Part shown: one piece after another, positions 19,650 to 29,900 of the stretch
Layout of the letters: each line of letters opens with the position of its first letter
How positions within the stretch are numbered: the stretch's first letter is position 1
From: Methanobacterium sp. UBA44
GTDB taxonomy: Archaea; Methanobacteriota; Methanobacteria; Methanobacteriales; Methanobacteriaceae
DNA length: 64,000 bases
Assembly: GCA_002494885.1 (NCBI GenBank)
Contig: DACV01000007.1
Location: 78,990-142,989, forward strand
Reading direction: 5' to 3'
Translations under genes and position numbers: made by a program
The notes under the pieces: model-generated
Seen by the model: the letters and a program-made list of their open reading frames with translations, nothing else
Told to the model about the DNA's origin: nothing
Databases searched by the model: none

Positions 19650-21134
19650 GTGGATCAGTATAGACTTTTTTTACAGAGAATGGGGCTAATAGGAACGTCT
19701 AATTTCTTGATAGCCATAACAGGGATTATTTTACTGCCCATTTTAACAAAAAATCTTTCTATTCCAGATTATGGAGTTTGGACTCAATTTCAAATTACAA
19801 TAACCCTTGTTCCATCAATTGCGATACTGGGATTGCCATATACAATGGTAAGATTCATGTCCGCATCCAGAAACAGGAAAGAAATACAGGAATCCTTTTA
19901 TTCATTTCTTTTCACAGTTTTAGGAGCAAGTATTCTTGCCGCTATAATCCTTTTACTCGTAGTAGAACCGTTATCAAATGCACTGTTCAATGGAAATACA
20001 ACTGTAGGGCTAATTTTACCTTTAACTGTAGTTATGACCGCTATAATGCTGCTTTTTTTTGATTTTTTTAGAGCATCCAACGAAATGACAACATATGCTA
20101 TTTTAACGACCGTACAATCATATATGGTCATTTTTTTCGCATTAATATTAATACTTGCAGGATATGGAGTGGTAGGTGCTGTTACAGGAATTTTAATCAC
20201 GCAAACACTTATTTCTTTAATTATGTTTATAATGGTATTCAGACGAATCGGATTTAAAATACCAAAGTTTATGAATTTAAGAGAATATCTATCATTTGGA
20301 CTGCCTACAATCCCAAGTAACGCATCATTCTGGATATTAGACGCTACTGATCGTTATGTAGTAGGATTAGCCATCGGTATAACTGCAGTTGGATACTATT
20401 CTGCTGGTTACACCATAGGAGCATTGATGTCACTTCTTACATCGCCCCTCTATACTGTTTTACTTCCTATTCTTTCCCAGTATTATGCTGAAAGAAAAAT
20501 CAGACAAACGAGATTCTTATTAAATTACTCTATTAAACTTTATCTGATAATAGCAGTGCCTGCAGTAATTTTATTATCTGTTCTTTCCAGGCCCATTCTT
20601 TATATATTATCAACACCTGAATTGGCCAATGAAGGTTTTATAATAACCCCAATTCTTGCTCTTGGAGGATTATTTTTAGGTCTTTACAGTATTGTAACAC
20701 AGATACTGGTTATGGAGCGAAGAACACGGATTACTGGTAATCTATGGATTATTTCCATGATTTTGAATGTAGCTATGGATATTACATTTGGATATCTATT
20801 TGGAATTATTGGAGTAGCTATTACAACATTGTTTATTTACCTGTTGTCCTTTTTAGTTACAGCATATTTCTCATTTAAGTATATAAGATGTAATTTTTAT
20901 TTCGGATTTATAGCAAAAGTAATATATTCAGGGTTTTTTATGGCCATTGTACTTTTACTTTTAAACCCTTTTGGAGTAATTAACGTTATATTATCAGGAA
21001 TATTCGCATTTACGTTCTATATATTTGTTTTATGGCTACTTAAAGGAGTTAAATCCAGTGAAATTAAGTTTTTGGCCGGGGTGATTAAGGAATTCTTTAT
21101 CAATAGTTATAGGAACATAAGAGGATTAAATTAA
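19650..21134 (+). CDS. Polysaccharide flippase (Wzx/MATE-like)
   Basis: A 494-residue polytopic membrane protein, about 12-14 transmembrane helices, of the polysaccharide-biosynthesis (MVF/MATE) superfamily. The N-terminal FLQRMGLIGTSNFLIAITG and FGLPTIPSNASFWILDATDRY are typical of archaeal and bacterial lipid-linked oligosaccharide flippases. The GTG start follows GGTGGTG at good spacing. It likely flips lipid-linked sugars for S-layer glycosylation or wall glycans. Upstream, 19364-19649 is AT-rich with no gene. Confidence 0.85.
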   Translation: MDQYRLFLQRMGLIGTSNFLIAITGIILLPILTKNLSIPDYGVWTQFQITITLVPSIAILGLPYTMVRFMSASRNRKEIQESFYSFLFTVLGASILAAIILLLVVEPLSNALFNGNTTVGLILPLTVVMTAIMLLFFDFFRASNEMTTYAILTTVQSYMVIFFALILILAGYGVVGAVTGILITQTLISLIMFIMVFRRIGFKIPKFMNLREYLSFGLPTIPSNASFWILDATDRYVVGLAIGITAVGYYSAGYTIGALMSLLTSPLYTVLLPILSQYYAERKIRQTRFLLNYSIKLYLIIAVPAVILLSVLSRPILYILSTPELANEGFIITPILALGGLFLGLYSIVTQILVMERRTRITGNLWIISMILNVAMDITFGYLFGIIGVAITTLFIYLLSFLVTAYFSFKYIRCNFYFGFIAKVIYSGFFMAIVLLLLNPFGVINVILSGIFAFTFYIFVLWLLKGVKSSEIKFLAGVIKEFFINSYRNIRGLN

Positions 21135-21190
21135 TAAATGATTAGTTGAAAATAATAAATAAACCTTAAAGAAACATTTGGGGAAATAAT

Positions 21191-21550
21191 ATGTCTTTAC
21201 TAAAAAGAAAGAAAAAGAAAGGATATGAAGATATTGAACCTAAAGAAGCCTTCACAATACTTGAAAAAAATAGAAATAATCCTGAATATGTAGCTCTGGA
21301 TGTGCGTACCCCTGAAGAATATGAAATTGGACACATAGAAAAAGCTGAACTTATAAATGTTCACTCTAAAGGTTTTGAAGGTGAACTGGAAAAATTAGAT
21401 AAAAACAAACATTACTTTGTATACTGTAAAGGTGGTAGAAGAGGCCAGAAAGCAGTTAAGTTAATGGATAAACACGGATTTAAAAATATATACAATATCA
21501 TTGGGGGATTTGATAAATGGAAGTCAAAAAGGTTGCCGGTTGAGAAATGA
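21191..21550 (+). CDS. Rhodanese-like domain protein
   Basis: A single rhodanese domain (119 residues) with a charged lysine-rich N-terminus. ALDVRTPEEYEIGHIEKA is the canonical first motif and the active-site loop is YCKGGRRGQKA, with the persulfide-carrying Cys present. It ends with IIGGFDKWK. It likely carries sulfane sulfur in the cytosol. The acceptor is unknown and the genes around it give no hint. Confidence 0.88.
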   Translation: MSLLKRKKKKGYEDIEPKEAFTILEKNRNNPEYVALDVRTPEEYEIGHIEKAELINVHSKGFEGELEKLDKNKHYFVYCKGGRRGQKAVKLMDKHGFKNIYNIIGGFDKWKSKRLPVEK

Positions 21551-21926
21551 TCCCTATTAGTATGCAATATTTTTTAATTTTTTGCTACTTTACAGCTTTA
21601 TAACGAATATTAATTTAAAATGTAACTTATTTTTGAAATTAGCTTTAGTTTAAGTAAATGGGCTCCTATGAGGCTAGCCGTGTTTAGATACACCTCAAGA
21701 ACTATCTTCTTCAATTTTCCATAAAAATCCCTATATATTACTACTATCGAAATAATAAAACGTTTAAACAATTCAATGTGGTTTATGACCAGCTTGTTCG
21801 GCAGCTAAAGTCCATTTACTACCATGATCGGTTCTTTTTGCAGAATTCAATTTTTAATTCTTTTTTAAAATTCATTTAAGGATTAAATGCCAAAATTACT
21901 TATATTACATCCATAAAAGTGTTATT
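21551..21926. other. Non-coding gap
   Basis: 376 bp with no supported gene. A short open stretch on the - strand (about 21780-21860, containing KRTDHGSKWTLAAEQ) has no start or ribosome-binding site and may be a remnant. The right end contains a promoter-like segment duplicated at 22387. Confidence 0.4.
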
Positions 21927-21929
21927 ATG
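21877..21929 (+). promoter_or_regulatory. Upstream cassette, copy A
   Basis: GGATTAAATG, then an AAAATTACTTATATT TATA-like box, then TTATTATG. The distance from GATTAAATG to the start codon is 46 nt in both copies (here and at 22387). The TATA-like box is about 26 nt before the ATG, so the transcript would be leaderless or nearly so. Confidence 0.55.
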
Positions 21930-22229
21930 AATGATTTAGGGAGTGAAAATAAGTATCTCCAAGAATTTAAGTCAATTATTATTGGAACTATAATAACGCT
22001 TATTGGAGTAGGTATTTATAATGGATCGTATGTTTATTATCTATTTTATTATTCTGGAGGTTTATATCTAGATGAAGAAACTATTTCTTTCATTTCGATA
22101 TTAATAGTAATTATTGCAGGATTTGCGATTGCTTATATAAATAAACCAAAATATAAAACTGGAATCATAATTGTAGCAGTATCTACTGTAATTGCATATA
22201 TTTATCAAGTTTATTCGTTGGATTCATAG
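21927..22229 (+). CDS. Small three-helix membrane protein, unknown
   Basis: 100 residues with three hydrophobic segments (starting IIIGTIITLIGVGIY, FISILIVIIAGFAIAYI and GIIIVAVSTVIAYIY) and no recognised domain. No clear ribosome-binding site precedes it, which agrees with a leaderless start behind the TATA-like box. It is followed within 3 nt by another tiny membrane ORF and then by a third gene with a copied upstream region. Confidence 0.5.
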   Translation: MNDLGSENKYLQEFKSIIIGTIITLIGVGIYNGSYVYYLFYYSGGLYLDEETISFISILIVIIAGFAIAYINKPKYKTGIIIVAVSTVIAYIYQVYSLDS

Positions 22230-22231
22230 TA

Positions 22232-22384
22232 ATGTTGGGCGGACAACAAGACCCTATGACTATTTTAGACCTTATAATCGGACCTATTTATATGACAATG
22301 TTATTTTGTATTCCTGTAGGGTTATTAGAGATTTTTGGCGTTTTTATTGGAACTAGCATCAAAAAACTAAAGTTAAGAATCTAA
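22232..22384 (+). CDS. Very small membrane protein (50 aa)
   Basis: Starts 3 nt after the stop of the preceding gene, so it is probably translated from the same transcript. 50 residues with one long hydrophobic stretch (ILDLIIGPIYMTMLFCIPVG and beyond) and a basic tail (KKLKLR). No family recognised. It could also be a frameshifted continuation of the preceding gene. Confidence 0.4.
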   Translation: MLGGQQDPMTILDLIIGPIYMTMLFCIPVGLLEIFGVFIGTSIKKLKLRI

Positions 22385-22386
22385 AT

Positions 22387-22439
22387 TCAGGATTAAATGG
22401 TAAAATTATTTATATTTGAATTAGAAATGGTTTATTATG
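22387..22439 (+). promoter_or_regulatory. Upstream cassette, copy B
   Basis: GGATTAAATG, then TAAAATTATTTATATT, then TTTATTATG, aligned base for base with the copy at 21877, including the distance to the ATG. Confidence 0.55.
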
Positions 22440-22616
22440 GATCTGGGTCATCTATTTAGCTTAATATGTGGAATAATGTTTATTATTGGAAGTATTGTAC
22501 TCTTCTATATGCAAAAGAACGATCCTAATCTTTATTCTAGATTATCTCTTTCAATCTTACTTTTATTAGGAATTATAATAGTTATATCCTTTATATCAGT
22601 TTATTTTTTCAAATAA
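22437..22616 (+). CDS. Small two-helix membrane protein (59 aa)
   Basis: Two transmembrane segments separated by a short polar loop (QKNDPNLYSR). No ribosome-binding site, but the same TATA-to-ATG arrangement as the gene at 21927, which supports it as a real leaderless gene. Unknown function. Confidence 0.45.
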   Translation: MDLGHLFSLICGIMFIIGSIVLFYMQKNDPNLYSRLSLSILLLLGIIIVISFISVYFFK

Positions 22617-22984
22617 TTTCGTGTAGCGGTATTCCTAATCTTTAAATGGAGTTTTCTCCTGGGTGGAGGCGGGATATTTTGTTAAATACATGGTAATGAC
22701 GAGCATGAACTTTTTAAAATATATTCTCCCTGTTTATAAATATTTATAGAAAGCATTAGTAGGTTAAAAAGAAAGAACAAAAAGGGAATATTTCATTGGA
22801 TATTTAAATGTCTCTATAATTCAAAAAGAGTCAATCAAAGATAATTAATTTTAGTATTTTTAAAGATAATTTTAAACATACTAAACAGTACAAACATGCA
22901 CAAAAATAATGTTTATAATTTTTGTACTGTTTTTAAAGAATAAATTAATAAACAGTACAAACAGAACAAACATGAAAATAAATA
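22617..22984. other. Non-coding gap before the broken ATPase
   Basis: 368 bp without an ORF. A GC-rich patch near 22660 (CTGGGTGGAGGCGGG) looks out of place in this AT-rich DNA. The right part contains the AACAGTACAAA repeats listed separately. Confidence 0.4.
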
Positions 22985-22995
22985 ATGTTTATAAT
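22883..22995. promoter_or_regulatory. Direct and inverted AACAGTACAAA repeats
   Basis: AAACAGTACAAAC at 22883 and 22950 (direct) and its inverse TTTGTACTGTTT at about 22921. A second direct repeat, AATAATGTTTATAAT, is at 22905 and 22981. They lie immediately before the ATPase gene at 23012. The layout suits an operator for autoregulation or an iteron set. Confidence 0.55.
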
Positions 22996-23011
22996 GTTTA
23001 CGGTGATGTTA

Positions 23012-24157
23012 ATGAATCCATTTAAAAGAAGAACAGGTGTACTTCCTTCCTATTTTACTGGTAGAGAGGATGAGCTTAAAGAGTTGAGAAGGATATTTAA
23101 TTCAACAAAAGAAGGTGATTCAGGCCATATAATAATATATGGACCAAAAGGTATTGGTAAAACTTATTATTAAAATTCCAGGAAGAACTTAAAAATACAA
23201 AAGAAGTATATGCTATACGAATTCCATTAGTTGAAGGAAGTTTCAATGATATTTATAGCCTAATAGTTGATAAATGTGCTGATTCATTAAATATTAAAGT
23301 TAGCAGCTTTTGGGAATCAATTAAAGCAATGGGAGTTAATATACCATTGATAGGGGGATTTACTGTATCTAGAGAAATTCCTCCAACATCACCGTCTGTT
23401 GCTATAGAAAAAATATTAAAGGCAATATATGATAAACTTAAAGGAAAAGATCCTGTATTAATCCTGTTATTCGATGATTTACAAAGAATATTGACTAATG
23501 AAGATACTCAAAGAGTATTAAGCATACTCCAAAATGCTTTAGTAGAACTTAATCTTCAAGGTATAAAAATAATGTTTGTAGCTACAGGTTCATATGATAT
23601 ATTTTCAAGAATACAAGAACATACTGATTCTGCTGTTAGGATTTTTGACCCATATGAATTAAGGCCTTTATCATTAAATGAAGTTAAAGAAGCCATTACA
23701 ATTCCTTCAAAAAAAGAAGGAATATTATTTACAGAAGATGTTATAAAAAGAATTATATACGGTTTCAGAGGGAAATCCTTATTATTTACAAGTTATAGCC
23801 CATAATTGTTTTGAAGAAGCTGTAAATAATAAAGTTAGAATCATAGAATTTGAAAAAGCGTTTCCAACTGCTTTGAGCTTTTTAGCACAAAGAGAATTTA
23901 AAGGTATGTATGAAACTGCTGCAAATGAAGAAAAAAAGATACTTGCAATAATTGCAGAGAGTAAGTTTAATGTTTTAGCGTACAAGGAAATAAAGGAAAG
24001 CAAAAATATTAAATCTGAACCGTCTAAAGTGCTAAAAAATATGGTTGAAAAAAATTTAATTATAAAAGAAGCAAGAGGAAGATATAAACTTCGAGATAAA
24101 ATGTTTAGAGAGTATTTGAGAACTTTAAAGCCATACAAAGAAAATGGAACTTTCTAG
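23012..24157 (+). pseudogene. Archaeal-type P-loop ATPase, broken by two frameshifts
   Basis: Three frames together encode one protein. It begins MNPFKRRTGVLPSYFTGRE (a GGTGATG box precedes this ATG), with Walker A YGPKGIGKT. After an apparent one-base loss near 23165 it continues LLKFQEEL ... LILLFDDLQRIL (Walker B) ... FVATGSYDIF (sensor). After an apparent one-base gain near 23775 it continues NPYYLQVIAHNC to a C-terminal winged-helix-like part ending PYKENGTF. This is the archaeal ATPase/AAA_16-type STAND-like architecture. The two indels are compensating and the rest is well conserved, so decay is recent or the indels are sequencing errors. The role of such ATPases is unknown; they are frequent in accessory regions. 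Confidence 0.8.
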
Positions 24158-24192
24158 ATATTATTAAGAATATAAATCTCCCATAATAAAAA

Positions 24193-24235
24193 TTTTCTTT
24201 TAAAAAAAGGTTTAATTACAGTTTTACACTGTAAT
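24193..24235 (-). terminator. Terminator of the thiolase operon
   Basis: ATTACAG/CTGTAAT inverted repeat (24215-24235, loop of 7) followed, on the - strand, by a run of T's (complement of the A/T stretch at 24193-24210). It is placed right after the thiolase stop and between convergent genes. Confidence 0.55.
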
Positions 24236-24245
24236 CAGTTTAATT

Positions 24246-25397
24246 TTAGTTTGAGAGTACATGTACAGCGGCGGTTCCGCCGGTCCCACCGATGTTATGG
24301 GTCATGCCAATTTGTGCACCTTCAACCTGTCGTTTTCCAGCTTCTCCCCTTAACTGCCATACTATTTCAGCTGCCTGAGCAATTCCTGTTGCTCCTAATG
24401 GGTGACCTCTGGCTTTTAATCCTCCAGATGGATTTACTGGTATTTTACTGCCTATTTCAGTCATGCCCTCCTCAATTGCAATTCCGCCTTTTCCCTTTTC
24501 AACAAATCCAAGGTCTTCTATTGCAAGCAGTCCGTTAATAGAGAAACAATCGTGAACTTCAACTGCATCCACATCTTTAGGTTCAATACCTGCCATCTTG
24601 TATGCTTTTTTAGCAGCGTGCACCGTAGCGTCGATTGTGGTTAAATTTTTCCTATCATGCAGCGCAATTGTTCCTGAAGCCTGTGTGGAGGCTTTAACAT
24701 AAATTGGTGTATCAGTATATTTCTTAGCTTCCTCTGCAGGACATAAAATGACTGCTGCAGCACCATCTGACACAGGTGAACAATCAAGAAGTCTTAAAGG
24801 GTCTGCAACCATGGTAGAATTCAATACAGAATCCACTGTAATTTCCATTGGAAACTGAGCAAGAGGGTTTTTTGCAGCATTTTTGTGATTTATAACTGAT
24901 ACCATTGCAAGCTGTTCTCTTGTGGTTCCAAATTCATGCATATGTCTTCTGGCCATCATTGCATATAATGATGGGAAAGTAACACCCTGTTGTGCTTCCC
25001 ATTCCTGATCAGAGGCTGTAGCGATAGCTGGAGTAGGATCCACCACATCAGTCATCTTTTCAACACCTGCAGAAATTACCACATCATGATAACCAGATGC
25101 AACTGCCATTATCCCATTTCTAAGGGCTAATCCACCAGATGCACATGCAGCTTCGACTCTTGCACATGGTATTGGTGTTAATCCTGCATGATCTGCGATT
25201 AATGATGCAATATGTTCCTGCTGAACAAAAAGGCCTGCAGACATGTTTCCAACGTACATGGCATCTAAATCTGCTCCTTCTATGTTTGCATCTTCAATTG
25301 CATTCATTCCTGCAGTGGTTATTAAATCTCTAAATGATTCATTCCAGAGTTCCCCAAACTTTGTTTGTGAAACCCCGATAATTGCAACATCTCTCAA
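24246..25397 (-). CDS. Archaeal acetoacetyl-CoA thiolase
   Basis: Condenses two acetyl-CoA to acetoacetyl-CoA, the first step of the mevalonate pathway to archaeal lipids. The nucleophile Cys is in VEAACASGGLA (about residue 85), the histidine region reads VEVHDCFSINGLLAIEDLG, and the C-terminal NPSGGLKARGHPLGATG is conserved. It is of archaeal thiolase/SCP-x-like type (383 residues). It sits directly downstream of HMG-CoA synthase. In several archaea these two enzymes form a channelling complex bridged by a DUF35 protein whose gene usually follows; none follows here. Confidence 0.92.
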   Translation of the reverse strand: MRDVAIIGVSQTKFGELWNESFRDLITTAGMNAIEDANIEGADLDAMYVGNMSAGLFVQQEHIASLIADHAGLTPIPCARVEAACASGGLALRNGIMAVASGYHDVVISAGVEKMTDVVDPTPAIATASDQEWEAQQGVTFPSLYAMMARRHMHEFGTTREQLAMVSVINHKNAAKNPLAQFPMEITVDSVLNSTMVADPLRLLDCSPVSDGAAAVILCPAEEAKKYTDTPIYVKASTQASGTIALHDRKNLTTIDATVHAAKKAYKMAGIEPKDVDAVEVHDCFSINGLLAIEDLGFVEKGKGGIAIEEGMTEIGSKIPVNPSGGLKARGHPLGATGIAQAAEIVWQLRGEAGKRQVEGAQIGMTHNIGGTGGTAAVHVLSN

Positions 25398-25470
25398 ATA
25401 ATTCCTCCATCAAAATATTGGATGATTTTTTAAATTATATTCTTTATGGCACTTAAAACTGGTATTCAGT

Positions 25471-26511
25471 CTATGCCATCCTCAATTTTCCTTTGTATTT
25501 TGCATACATTGCATAATCAACGTAATTTTTCTTTGATACCATTTCTGTGACTTTCGGAGCCTGATCTCGTCTTTCTTCGATATTGTCATTTACAGTTATG
25601 CTGAATGCGTCGCTTCCAGCACCAGAACCGTAGGATACAGCAAGTATTCTGTCTCCAGGGTTTGCAATATCAAGTATGGCTGCTAATCCCAGTGGTGTCG
25701 CTCCTGAATATGTGTTTCCGATGAAAGGAGTTAAGAGTCCAGTTTTTGACTGTTCATTGTTAAATCCAAGTTTTTTTGCAGCTTTAAGATAAAATTTACC
25801 GTTTGGCTGGTGGAAAACAGCGTGGTCATAATCTGAAGCTTCAGTTCCCATTCTTTCAAACATGCCTTTTGCTGCAGATAATACATGCTTAAAGTAGGCT
25901 GGTTCTCCAGTAAATCTTCCTCCGTGTCTTGGATATGACTTCCCTTCTCTCCTGTAGAAATCCGGTGTGTCTGTTGTAAAGCTGTAAGTTGCTTCAATAT
26001 CAGCAACTGTGTTATCTTTTCCAATGATGTATGCTGCTCCTCCTGCAGATGCTGTATATTCTAAAGCATCTCCTGGAGCTCCCTGTGCAGTATCTGCACC
26101 AACTGCTAATCCATAGTCAGTAATTCCTGAATCTACGAGCCCCATACATATCTGCATTCCTGCTGTACCTGCTTTACATGCAAACTCTAAATCTGCAGAT
26201 GTCATGTGTGGCGCTGCTCCAAGAGCTTCTGCAACAATGGTTGCTGTTGGTTTAACAGCGTAAGGGTGTGATTCTGATCCCACATAAACCGCCCCGATTT
26301 TTTGTGGATTAATGTTTGCTCTTTTAAGGGCATATCTCGCAGCTTCCACTGATATAGTGGCTGTATCCTCATCAGGAGCGGGAACAGACTTTTCCTGTAC
26401 TACAAGCCCTCTTGAAATAGCATTTGGGTCATCTCCCCACACTTTAGCTATTTCTTCTACTTTGATTCTGTATGAAGGTATATAAACTCCATATCCTACT
26501 ATTCCTGCCAT
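25471..26511 (-). CDS. Hydroxymethylglutaryl-CoA synthase
   Basis: Forms HMG-CoA from acetoacetyl-CoA and acetyl-CoA. Catalytic residues of the archaeal family are visible: Glu in VGSESHPYAVKP, Cys in LEFACKAGTAGM (about residue 111) and His in VFHQPNGKF. The length, 346 residues, is the archaeal norm. The thiolase gene follows after about 70 nt, so the pair is an operon. Its promoter should lie in the 26512-26600 AT-rich stretch. Confidence 0.95.
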   Translation of the reverse strand: MAGIVGYGVYIPSYRIKVEEIAKVWGDDPNAISRGLVVQEKSVPAPDEDTATISVEAARYALKRANINPQKIGAVYVGSESHPYAVKPTATIVAEALGAAPHMTSADLEFACKAGTAGMQICMGLVDSGITDYGLAVGADTAQGAPGDALEYTASAGGAAYIIGKDNTVADIEATYSFTTDTPDFYRREGKSYPRHGGRFTGEPAYFKHVLSAAKGMFERMGTEASDYDHAVFHQPNGKFYLKAAKKLGFNNEQSKTGLLTPFIGNTYSGATPLGLAAILDIANPGDRILAVSYGSGAGSDAFSITVNDNIEERRDQAPKVTEMVSKKNYVDYAMYAKYKGKLRMA

Positions 26512-26911
26512 TTAATATCACGATCCAAATAATCGATTTTGCAATCTAATTTTTACTTTTATTTATTAATTAAGGTTTAAAATTTAAAAATATTTTTTTT
26601 TATTATGATAATTTAGTTATATCATATTGCTTGGTACAAACTTATAAAATTTTGCTTTTTATGGGTATATTAGAAAGGGTTTTTTACCAGTTTACTACAA
26701 CATTCCGTTACCAAAAATTTATTAAATGTAATATTGAGGTGAAAAATTCCAGATTGGTGAAAAACAGCAAATCTAAGTAAGTTTTTACCCCTATTTCCTA
26801 TATATAGTTATTTAATAAAACTATCATCTTCTTAGTTAATATAAACTATTTTTATACTCTAAATACATTTTATCCAAAAAAGAGGTTTTAATATTTTTCT
26901 GACATTGAAAA
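26512..26911. other. Non-coding gap, left flank of the putative element
   Basis: 400 bp. It holds the HMG-CoA synthase promoter side and, on the + strand, a promoter-like motif (26705) that is not followed by any gene. After it comes GAGGTGA and a 13-codon open stretch (26738-26779), possibly the start of a lost gene. Confidence 0.4.
26705..26743 (+). promoter_or_regulatory. 38-nt promoter-like motif, copy 1
   Basis: CGTTACCAAAAATTTATT, then ATATTGAGG. Same order and spacing as the copies at 31515 and 33913. CCAAA followed by an A/T-rich octamer resembles an archaeal BRE/TATA pair. No ORF follows. Confidence 0.5.
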
Positions 26912-29900
26912 TTAAATAGAACCTAAACTATCTTCTATAATCTTAATTTCATCTTCAGAAAGCCCATATAACTCATAAACCATTTGATCAATTTCATTAT
27001 CAGTTTTTTCAATTTCCAGAAGTAAAGGATTAATTTTATCTAAACTCTCTTCAAATTCCTTTTTAAGAAGTTCTTGAGTTTTTCGAGGCTTAATATCTAC
27101 TTTCTTCTTTTTTAATTCATTTAAAAATTCATCAAAGGACAATTCGTAGTATTTATCAAGCTTTTTAGAAAGCTTTTCAATTTTGTAAGTACGTTTTATC
27201 CAGTCTTTAAAATTTTTAATTTCTTTAATGAAATTTGACACTAAATACGAAATTTCTTTAGCTTTTTGAATAAATATTTGTTGTTCTTCATTATTTATTT
27301 CAATTAATGGATAATTTTTAATAACACGCCCCTCAAAAGAATAGAAACCACCCTGTAAGGATTTACCAATTTTTTTATTAAAAAAATTCATTAAAGAAGA
27401 GTTTAGGATAGTGAGTAAATACCATTCATTAAATTTACTATCTTTCTTTAATTTTATTGCAAATCCCCCTGCAACTCCTGTTGTAGTATAATATTCTCCT
27501 TCAGTATCATATGAAAAGGAAGCATTAAAAGCACTGTTCGGGGTCATTATTTTTTTATTTCTATAATCTAACATACTTTTTGGATAAGTAAAAGCATACC
27601 ATTTATCATGATCCATTTTGCCCCTTTCTCTTGCCCTTATCTTCTTTTCATTTAATTTAAGATATTTCCAAGCATTTGGATAATTTTTTTCAAGGAGTTC
27701 AGGTTCAATTAATCTATAATCATCTTTATTTAGAATATATGGGTGAATTAAGTATCTATCTTGATAATCAAAACCGTACTTTTTAGTTTCTTTACCTTTA
27801 ATCACCTTTTTTAGCATTTCATTCTCAATTATATGATTTTGTCCAGTTTCTTCGGAATATATTTCAGTTAAATTCCCTAAATGTCTTACAGATTTAACTA
27901 TATATATCTTATCTGCACTTGTAGCAAGACCTTGAAATATCTTTTCAACATTATCTTCTAATTTAATCGGCATTTCTGTTAAACGTTTTATTAAACGTGC
28001 TGATTTACCTATATAAAAATTCCATTGCTCTTTAAGGTATTCTTCGCTTTCAAGCACTCCAACACTAATATTACTATCATCGTATTCTTCATTAGAATCT
28101 ATAATATTAAAAGCAGTTTCATAATCATCAAGAAGTTTAATTTCAGCATATTTAAATTGCTTAGTGTTTTTTTTAAGGAATAATAAACAAGTATATGTAC
28201 TTGCACCTTTAAATAATTGGTTATCTTGGAAATTAATGATAGATTGAAGTGCAGAAGACTCATTAATAATATTTCTTAAGCCTTTCCCATAATCTGCTAA
28301 AATAAATTTATTGGGTAAAATAAATCCAATTTCATGTTTTTCTTTCACCAACTCTAAAGATTTTTCAACAAAGAGATTATATATGTCATAATTACCAATA
28401 GCTGATTCATATGTATTTCTAAAGAATTTAATCATATTTTTATCATAATTAAGTGTTTGTATACGAATATATGGAGGATTACCAACTACAATATCAAAAC
28501 CATCTTCATCAAAAATTCCTTTAAATTCTTTTTTCCATTTAAATGGCTTATCTGTATATTCAGGGTCATTTATTAATGAATTTCCACATTTAATATTATT
28601 ATCTAAATTCGGGAGCTTTAAACCCTTTTTACATACTTTTAAGAACAATGAAAGCTTTGTTATTTCAACGGACTCTTCATTTAAATCTACACCATAGATA
28701 TTATCTAATAGAATCTTTCTTCTTTCTTCAATACTATCAAAAAATCTATCCATTGTAGTTTTTTCACCATATTTTTCATTAAATATAGCTTCATGAATTT
28801 CTAAAAGAATATCACTTGCTTTATTTAAAAATGCTCCAGAGCCACAAGCAGGATCGACGATCTTAATCTTTTCGACTTTCTCATCTAATTTTTCTATCTC
28901 TGTTAAGCCATAATATTCACCAATTAATTTATCAACGGTATTGGCTTTTCCAGACTTGCTTAAGTATGGTATTATAGTATTTCTGCAAATATAATCAGTT
29001 ATATACTCTGGAGTATAATATATACCCTCTTTTTTCCTTCTACCTTTAGTATCTGCTTTTAATTCTTCTATTTCTCCTATAGAGTTCTCAAATATATGTC
29101 CTAAGATATTTACATCTAATTCAGTTGAAAAATTAAATGTTGCTATAGTCATTAAATTCTTATAAATTGGATTTATTTTATTTCCATAAGGGCTTAATTT
29201 CTCTTCTACGATTAAAGAATATTCTTCAAACTTCCATTTTTGATAAGCATCTTTAAAAATACTATGATCATCTATAATATCCCTTATTTTAAGAGATTCT
29301 AAGTCTTCATTGAAAAGACCTCCATTATAACCATATATCTTTTTAAATTCGTTACCTACATTAATATCAATAAAAAGACTGTTCATTCTATGCCATATCT
29401 CATTATGACCTATATCACGATTTTTAATAGGATTCTCAATAGTTTTAACTGATATTTCTTCTGGTAAAAGTCCTAAATCTTCTGCAAAACAAATAAAGAT
29501 ATACCTATTTAGTATAAGCTGTGAATAATGAACCGATTCATCTCTTGTAAATTCGGGGTGAATGTGTTCTAATTCAGCTATTAACATTAATCTTGTTTCA
29601 TTATATAATTTGTAAAATTCATCTTCAAGTTCTCTTTCAACAAATACAGTTTTAGAAACTAATTTTTCTATTAAATTATTTTCAATGGTTGAGAATCTGG
29701 AAAATATAAGCATGAATTTTTTAAATGTTTCAGGTTCTAAAAGTTCTTCAAATTTAAAAGAAATATATTGATGGGATCTCTTTTCATAGTTATACAAGCG
29801 AAATTCATCATAATTAGAAACTAAAATCCATTTTAGACTTTCTTTTGAATCCTGCACATATTTAAAACTCTGTTCTACAGGTGTTAAGTTATCTTTTCTT

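Noticed and set aside
21780..21862. Short - strand peptide with KRTDHGSKW, reminiscent of transposase integrase cores (DHGSQ)
   Set aside because: Too short, without neighbouring catalytic motifs or terminal inverted repeats, so an insertion-sequence remnant is not supported.
23782..24138. 118-aa ORF antisense to the broken ATPase
   Set aside because: A mirror of the real coding sequence with low-complexity Ser/Leu/Phe content; also checked as a possible DUF35 protein and it lacks a zinc ribbon.
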